DNA of 64,000 bases, taken from assembly GCF_001070855.1 (NCBI RefSeq), contig NZ_JVLH01000006.1, positions 124,001 through 188,000 of the forward strand, given 5' to 3'. A program made the translations under genes and the position numbers. Positions 58,962 through 64,000 of this stretch are shown here, piece after piece (within the stretch, counting starts at the first letter, position 1; every line of letters begins with the position of its first letter). A model generated the notes under the pieces. It saw nothing but the letters and a program-made list of their open reading frames with translations, ran no database searches and was not told the DNA's origin. This stretch comes from Trueperella pyogenes. GTDB taxonomy: Bacteria > Actinomycetota > Actinomycetes > Actinomycetales > Actinomycetaceae.

Positions 58962-61769
58962 TCAGCGCTTCTTACGCTTCTTTGCCGCGCGACGCTGAGC
59001 ACGATTAGTTCCCTCTGTTGTCGAGGTCGTCTCACCGTCTTGATCTGGTGAAGAATAGCTCAGACGAGCAGAGGTCTTTTCCTGCCCCACATCACCCATC
59101 ACGGATGCGGAACGCTCGATAGCCCGTTCTTCGGTCTCAGCAGCCTTGCGGCGCGCATCCTCACTGAGTTCAGCCTCAGATACGCCTTCTGCCTGCTCTT
59201 CGACCGCCGCGCGCTCACGAGCCTGCTCATAGGCCAGCTGGAATTGACGCGCGTAGGAGAAGATCTGCTGAACGCTTTCCTCGCGAATGCGATCCATCAT
59301 CGTGTTAAACAACCGCGCACCCTCGTCCTTATATTCGACAAGAGGATCACGCTGGCCCATCGCACGAAGACCGATACCTTCCTTCAGGTAATCCATCTCG
59401 TAGAGGTGTTCACGCCACAGACGATCAACAGTTGCAATCACCACTCGTCGTTCCAGCGTACGCATCGGTTCATCACCGAGCTGCTGAATGGCCAACGGGT
59501 TGTGGTTGAGCTGCTCTTCTGCTTCTTGGTACTGCGTTTCAATATCGCCGAGGACCTCGCGCATCAAGTCATCGCGGGTTAGCGAGCCGTGGCCGCCATA
59601 CTGGTCTTCAACTTCCTCAGGAGTAACCGAGGGCGGGTAGTAACCGCGCAGGGTATCCCAGAGTTCCTTGAGGTTCCATTCACGAGGCGACAGACCGTTG
59701 GTCTTTTCAGCGATGATCCCGGACACCAGGGACTCCATGAAGCCCTTCATCTGGGGCCCCAAATCTTCGCCTTCCAAAACGCGACGACGCTGGTCGTAGA
59801 TCAGCTCACGCTGGTCAGTCATCACGTCGTCATACTTCAAGACGTTCTTTCGAATCTCGAAGTTACGAGCCTCAACCTGGTGCTGTGCGGAGGCAATCGA
59901 GCGGGTGACAATACGATTTTCTAGCGGCTGATCCTCGGGGTAAGCACCTGATGCCATGATGCGCTGTGCGAGGCCTGAGGAGAAGAGACGCATGAGGTCG
60001 TCTTCCATCGACAGGTAGAAACGAGACTCGCCAGGATCGCCTTGACGACCGCTACGGCCTCGGAGCTGATTGTCGATACGACGGGACTCATGGCGCTCCG
60101 AGCCCAGCACATACAAGCCACCCAGCTCACGAACTTCTTCACGCTCGGCATCGACTGCGGCCTCGGCCTCGGCAAGGGCTTCCGGCCACGCGCTACGGTA
60201 TTCTTCTGCGTCAGCCTTCGGGTCCAGCCCACGAGCAGCAAGGTTCGCCTGAGCCAGGAACTCAGAGTTTCCACCGAGCATGATGTCGGTACCACGACCG
60301 GCCATGTTTGTCGCAACTGTCACTGCGCCCTTACGGCCAGCCATCGCAACAATCTGAGCTTCACGCGCATGCTGCTTAGCGTTCAGAACCTGGTGCGGAA
60401 TCTTACGTTCTTTGAGCATCCGCGACAAAAGCTCGGACTTTTGAACCGATGCGGTACCAACCAAAACCGGCTGTCCAGCCGCGTGGCGTTCTTCAATATC
60501 GTCAATGATCGCTCGGAACTTGCCGGCCTCGGTCGGGTAGACCAGGTCGCCTTGATCCTTACGAATCATCGGACGGTTCGTCGGAATCGGAATAACACCG
60601 ATCTTGTAGGTCGAGGCGAATTCTGCAGCTTCGGTCTCTGCAGTACCGGTCATACCCGAACGCGAACCCTCGGGGTACAGACGGAAGTAGTTCTGAAGAG
60701 TAATGGTTGCCAGGGTCTGATTTTCAGCCTGGATCTTCACGCCTTCCTTCGCTTCGATCGCTTGGTGCATACCATCGTTGTAACGACGCCCAGGAAGCAC
60801 ACGGCCAGTGTGTTCGTCAACGATCAGGACTTCTCCCCCGTCGACGATGTAATCGCGATCGCGATGGAAAAGTTCCTTTGCACGAATCGCGTTATTGAGG
60901 AAGCCGATCAGCGGAGTATTAGCTGCTTCGTAGAGGTTCTCGACACCCAGTTGATCTTCAACCTTGTCGATACCGGGTTCAAGGACACCGATGGTCTTCT
61001 TCTTCTCATCGACTTCGTAGTCCTCGTCGCGAACCAGAATATTCGCGATGCGAGCAAACTCCGTGTACCAGCGATTGACATCGCCAGATGCGGGGCCTGA
61101 AATGATCAGAGGGGTACGAGCCTCGTCGATCAGAATCGAGTCGACCTCATCGACAATCACGAAGTTGTGTCCACGCTGGACCATATCTTCTGGACGCTGC
61201 GCCATGTTGTCACGCAGGTAATCGAAGCCGAATTCGTTATTCGTTCCGTAGGTAATGTCCGCGTTGTACTGCTCGCGGCGTTCCTCCGGCTCCTGTCCAA
61301 CCAGCACACAGCCCACGGTGAGTCCCAGGAAGTTGTAGACGCGGGCCATCAGATCAGATTGGTACTTCGCCAGATAATCGTTCACGGTCACGACGTGAAC
61401 GCCCTTACCGGTCAGCGCACGCAGGTAGGAGGGCATAGTCGCGACTAGCGTCTTACCTTCACCGGTTTTCATTTCGGCGATGTTGCCTCGGTGCAGGGCG
61501 ATACCACCCATGACCTGAACATGGAAGGGACGCTGACGCAGGGTGCGCCACGCTGCTTCGCGAACGGTTGCAAAAGCCTCAACCAGGATGTCATCCAAGG
61601 TTTCGCCTTCATTGAGGCGCTCTTTGAACTCCTCTGTTTTTCCGCGCAATTCCTCATCGGTGAGGGCTTCAAAGTCATCTTGAAGAGCATCGACTTGCGA
61701 GGCGAGCCGGTCGAGTTGACGTAAGGTACGTCCTTCTCCAGCTCGGAGGATCTTGTCAATAATGGACAC
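58962..61769 (-). CDS. secA: Preprotein translocase ATPase SecA
   Basis: 935 residues from GTG 61769, with AGGAG five bases upstream. [17 protein letters not shown] (P-loop), [35 protein letters not shown] and the helical scaffold blocks are all present. It drives protein export through SecYEG. The C-terminal tail is acidic and then strongly basic ([13 protein letters not shown]) and lacks the zinc-binding SecB-binding motif, as usual in actinobacteria. Confidence 0.97.
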   Translation of the reverse strand: MSIIDKILRAGEGRTLRQLDRLASQVDALQDDFEALTDEELRGKTEEFKERLNEGETLDDILVEAFATVREAAWRTLRQRPFHVQVMGGIALHRGNIAEMKTGEGKTLVATMPSYLRALTGKGVHVVTVNDYLAKYQSDLMARVYNFLGLTVGCVLVGQEPEERREQYNADITYGTNNEFGFDYLRDNMAQRPEDMVQRGHNFVIVDEVDSILIDEARTPLIISGPASGDVNRWYTEFARIANILVRDEDYEVDEKKKTIGVLEPGIDKVEDQLGVENLYEAANTPLIGFLNNAIRAKELFHRDRDYIVDGGEVLIVDEHTGRVLPGRRYNDGMHQAIEAKEGVKIQAENQTLATITLQNYFRLYPEGSRSGMTGTAETEAAEFASTYKIGVIPIPTNRPMIRKDQGDLVYPTEAGKFRAIIDDIEERHAAGQPVLVGTASVQKSELLSRMLKERKIPHQVLNAKQHAREAQIVAMAGRKGAVTVATNMAGRGTDIMLGGNSEFLAQANLAARGLDPKADAEEYRSAWPEALAEAEAAVDAEREEVRELGGLYVLGSERHESRRIDNQLRGRSGRQGDPGESRFYLSMEDDLMRLFSSGLAQRIMASGAYPEDQPLENRIVTRSIASAQHQVEARNFEIRKNVLKYDDVMTDQRELIYDQRRRVLEGEDLGPQMKGFMESLVSGIIAEKTNGLSPREWNLKELWDTLRGYYPPSVTPEEVEDQYGGHGSLTRDDLMREVLGDIETQYQEAEEQLNHNPLAIQQLGDEPMRTLERRVVIATVDRLWREHLYEMDYLKEGIGLRAMGQRDPLVEYKDEGARLFNTMMDRIREESVQQIFSYARQFQLAYEQARERAAVEEQAEGVSEAELSEDARRKAAETEERAIERSASVMGDVGQEKTSARLSYSSPDQDGETTSTTEGTNRAQRRAAKKRKKR

Positions 61770-62085
61770 GGGGACTCCTGGGATTGTGACCGGATGATCC
61801 GGGCGTGCGTCTAGCACACTTCTCCTAGTCTACGAATTTCCGCCGACGCTTTCGACTTCATCCCAACAACCGTGTCGTTTTTCTCTGCAAGCCGATTGTT
61901 CTGAAGTTGTTCATCAGTGACGCAATATCAACCCGACAACTGATATCCGACAACTTGGCGCGCAAGCAATGGTACGCTGTACGGGTCAGGAAATTACGCG
62001 CGTAGAAATGGGTCTATGCGCACAACCTCGCGATCTTCTCTTCTACGACGAGGAGCAGGTCCCCAGGTGCGAAAGAGTCTAAGCC
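61770..62085. promoter_or_regulatory. Divergent secA / GntR-regulator promoter region
   Basis: 316 bases. On the plus strand a TTGGCG near 61954 with TACGCT 17 or so bases further is a possible promoter for the regulator gene. Short open frames in the region (one starting near 62016) have no ribosome binding site and no similarity, and were not kept. Confidence 0.35.
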
Positions 62086-62871
62086 ATGTCCGAAATTCAA
62101 TCGCCTCACCCCGACGCTGGAGTGTTCGCACACCGGAGCGCGATACAGTCGCCGGCTCCAACACTACTTTCGCGCACCGAAACAACGATGGAAGCGATCG
62201 AACAGTACATCGTCGCTAATCACTTACAACCCGGAGATCCTCTTCCCACAGAATCAGCTCTATGCGATTCGCTAGGTGTATCACGTTCATCAGTACGCGA
62301 GGCACTGCGCCAGCTCAAGGCGCTTGAGATTGTGGATGTCCAGCAAGGTCGCGGTGCTTTCGTCGGAGATATGACACTTCGCCCCTTGATCAAAACCGTT
62401 TTCCTTCGCTCCTCTACCGCTCCTGATTCTGCCGAGGCCTTGTCCCAGGTTTTGCGGGTCCGCCAAGTTTTGGATCTAGGTTTGGCAAGCGAGGCAATCC
62501 AGGCACTTCAAGGCACGCACGATGATCATCTTCATGAACTAGTCGACCAGATGATCTCGAAGGCTCAGCGCAGCGAGTTCTTCATGGACGAAGACATTGA
62601 ATTTCACACCGCGCTCTTGAAGAAGATCAATAACCCCCTTGCCGAGCAGCTGGTGAATGCCATGTGGATGATTCACATGATGGCGCTCCCACAGATCCAT
62701 CGAGGTTTTGAAGGGCTTCCGGAAACTGCTCGCGCCCACGAGGCCATGCTGGTCAGTGCAGAAAACGGCGATCTTGAGGGATACCGTCGTGCTGTCTTCG
62801 CACACTACGATCCACTGAACCAGGCCTTGGGTTCTTTGTCGCAAGAAGAAGCCTCATCCACTGATAAATGA
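62086..62871 (+). CDS. FadR/GntR-family transcriptional regulator
   Basis: 261 residues. A winged-helix GntR domain (about 35-100, with LPTESALCDSLGVSRSSVREALRQLKALEIVDVQQGRGAFV) is followed by an all-helical FCD effector domain (about 110-245), whose metal-ligand His and Asp residues are suggested by DIEFHTALLKKINN and AHEAMLVSAENGD. FadR-type members usually bind small carboxylates. The target is not identifiable from the neighbourhood. The N-terminus of 30 residues is low-complexity. Confidence 0.9.
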   Translation: MSEIQSPHPDAGVFAHRSAIQSPAPTLLSRTETTMEAIEQYIVANHLQPGDPLPTESALCDSLGVSRSSVREALRQLKALEIVDVQQGRGAFVGDMTLRPLIKTVFLRSSTAPDSAEALSQVLRVRQVLDLGLASEAIQALQGTHDDHLHELVDQMISKAQRSEFFMDEDIEFHTALLKKINNPLAEQLVNAMWMIHMMALPQIHRGFEGLPETARAHEAMLVSAENGDLEGYRRAVFAHYDPLNQALGSLSQEEASSTDK

Positions 62872-62874
62872 AAA

Positions 62875-62924
62875 CTTGAGGGGTGTGGGGAGCCTACCGA
62901 AGCAGGCTCCCCACACCCCTCAAG
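62875..62924. terminator. Long bidirectional terminator between the GntR gene and hpf
   Basis: Perfect 21-bp stem (left arm 62875-62895, right arm 62904-62924) around an eight-base loop, between two convergent genes. TTTTATT follows on the plus strand after a short spacer, and AGTTTTCATTT on the minus strand. Longest hairpin seen in the window. Confidence 0.88.
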
Positions 62925-62932
62925 TGCGCGTT

Positions 62933-63589
62933 TTATTCGCCAGTTTGGATAACTGTTGCATTCAGACGCAGAACACCATAGGTCCAGCCGTGGCGATGGT
63001 AGACGACGCAGGGCTGCATTGTTTCTTCATCAACAAAGAGGAAGAAGGGGTGCCCCACCAGTTCCATCTGATTCAATGCCTCGTCAACGCTCATAGGAAC
63101 CGTCTCATGAACCTTCTGGCGGACAATAATCGGACTATCTCCCAGCTGCTCCTCGCGAGCTTCGCCGACTTTCAGATCCCCCGCGCTCTTCAAGGACGTT
63201 GGAGCCCGTTCAACAAGCTCCGCTTCTTCCCCAACGCTTGCGGGAAGAACATCTAAATCGGGAGCCAGAATTTCTTCCGTGCGGTGGTGATCTTTCGCCC
63301 GATCACGCATACGACGAAGGCGCTCAAATAGCTTTCCAGCAGCAATATCAACCGCGGCGTAGCGGTCTGCAGATTCTGCCTCTGCTCGAATAATTGGGCC
63401 TTTGCCAAAGACTGTTAGTTCAATCCGCTCTGCTGTATCAGCCTGTCGCGGATTCTTCTGGTGGGTTAACTCAACATCAACCCTTTGGGCACGAGGATAA
63501 AACTGCGTAACCTTCGCAAGTTTTTCCTCGATGTATGCGCGGAAGTTCGGATGAATCTCTGCATTACGTGCAGCTACTGTGATGTCCAT
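62933..63589 (-). CDS. hpf: Ribosome hibernation promoting factor, long form
   Basis: 218 residues from ATG 63589, with GGAGAGAAAT directly before it. N-terminal S30AE/YfiA domain (1-about 110, MDITVAARNAEIHPNFRAYIEEKLAKV), variable linker, and the C-terminal dimerisation domain (about 160-218, MSVDEALNQMELVGHPFFLFVDEET and VVYHRHGWTYGVLRLN). The long form pairs two ribosomes into inactive 100S particles in stationary phase. Confidence 0.94.
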   Translation of the reverse strand: MDITVAARNAEIHPNFRAYIEEKLAKVTQFYPRAQRVDVELTHQKNPRQADTAERIELTVFGKGPIIRAEAESADRYAAVDIAAGKLFERLRRMRDRAKDHHRTEEILAPDLDVLPASVGEEAELVERAPTSLKSAGDLKVGEAREEQLGDSPIIVRQKVHETVPMSVDEALNQMELVGHPFFLFVDEETMQPCVVYHRHGWTYGVLRLNATVIQTGE

Positions 63590-63760
63590 ATTTCTCTCCA
63601 CATCATGAAATGCGACCACAGTCGCGATCGAAAACCCGGCGACGTCATTGCCCCGGAGTGTCTTGAACTACCACCCCCGATCAGCATGTGATGGAAAACC
63701 ATCACTGGAAGAGATGCATCGAGTATAGCAGATAACGGTGATCTGCATCATAGAGCGACA

Positions 63761-64000
63761 CTATCGTCGCGCCCGCGCAATACACGCCCCTGCCACCCAG
63801 TTTTTTCCGCAAACACGGAATAATTCGCTCATCGTTCCACCCGTTGCAACAACATCGTCGACTGCCACAAGTCCCACATCCTGAGGAATGGGCATTGATA
63901 CGTACATGTGACCGCGCCGAGCTTCTCTGCGCTTTTCTGAGTTCTTTCCCGCCTGTGAAGAGACCCAGGGATCCAACCTGCAGATATCACGAACCACTAC
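63761..64000 (-). CDS. ComF-family phosphoribosyltransferase, C-terminal part (runs off the window)
   Basis: The visible 79 or so residues contain the PRPP-binding loop VGLVAVDDVVATGGTMSELFRVC and a ARARR end. The frame is open to the right edge, so the start lies outside. ComF proteins contribute to DNA uptake in competent bacteria. The order comF-hpf-secA is conserved in actinobacteria. Confidence 0.8.
   Translation of the reverse strand, partial: VVVRDICRLDPWVSSQAGKNSEKRREARRGHMYVSMPIPQDVGLVAVDDVVATGGTMSELFRVCGKNWVAGACIARARR

Noticed and set aside
62016-62219. 67-codon frame before the GntR-type gene
   Set aside because: Ser/Arg-rich, no ribosome binding site, overlaps the regulator gene in another frame.

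Overview
The window looks like a piece of chromosome from a facultatively anaerobic actinobacterium, most probably of the Actinomycetaceae (Schaalia/Actinomyces type). Pointers to the phylum are the mismatch endonuclease NucS, the 24-residue ribosomal protein bL37, a SigR/RsrA thiol-stress pair, a fused E2-E1 2-oxoglutarate dehydrogenase (Kgd), Rho with an Arg-rich insertion, and an Rv3235-family gene next to secA. Pyruvate formate-lyase points to a fermentative lifestyle. The genus is an inference from gene content, not from a search.

Region 1-22.1 kb is almost entirely minus strand and is a housekeeping super-cluster. In transcription order it holds hom-thrB (threonine synthesis), rho, a tandem pair of DUF5129-type membrane proteins, rpmE, prfA-prmC-tsaC-wecA, an AtpI-like gene, the complete F1Fo ATP synthase operon atpBEFHAGDC, a DUF2550 gene, nucS, a winged-helix HTH_42 gene, and the 5' part of nagA at the edge. 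Many junctions are ATGA or TGATG overlaps. The epsilon subunit is only 88 residues and stops after its beta-sandwich.

Region 22.1-25.9 kb is the anaerobic pyruvate module. The pyruvate formate-lyase is split: a 706-residue catalytic core ends just before the glycyl-radical domain, and a separate 83-residue ORF with its own ribosome binding site supplies the radical domain (Gly58 in RVSGYAV). The radical-SAM activase follows. Upstream lies a pair of GGGACTTTTGTC-type operator half-sites in opposite orientation, resembling the DosR/DevR box.

Region 26-44 kb is mixed metabolism and transport: acetyltransferase, glutamine amidotransferase, PepC, aldose epimerase, HrpB helicase, a flavin disulfide reductase, argS, mntH, rpiB, tRNA-Arg(CCG), a TauE/SafE permease whose 3' end runs antisense into that tRNA, a Na+/H+ antiporter, GDPD, an M23 peptidase and two CNNM/CorC proteins.

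Region 44-64 kb holds kgd, a degenerate SGNH protein, bL37, sigR-rsrA with a probable autoregulatory promoter, a DoxX-like gene with aroA and rsgA, sbcD-sbcC, a DUF6912-like gene, a BldC-like small HTH gene, an Rv3235-family gene, secA, a FadR-type regulator, hpf and the 3' part of comF. No transposon, prophage, CRISPR array or rRNA was seen. The most distinctive feature is the split pyruvate formate-lyase with its paired operator.
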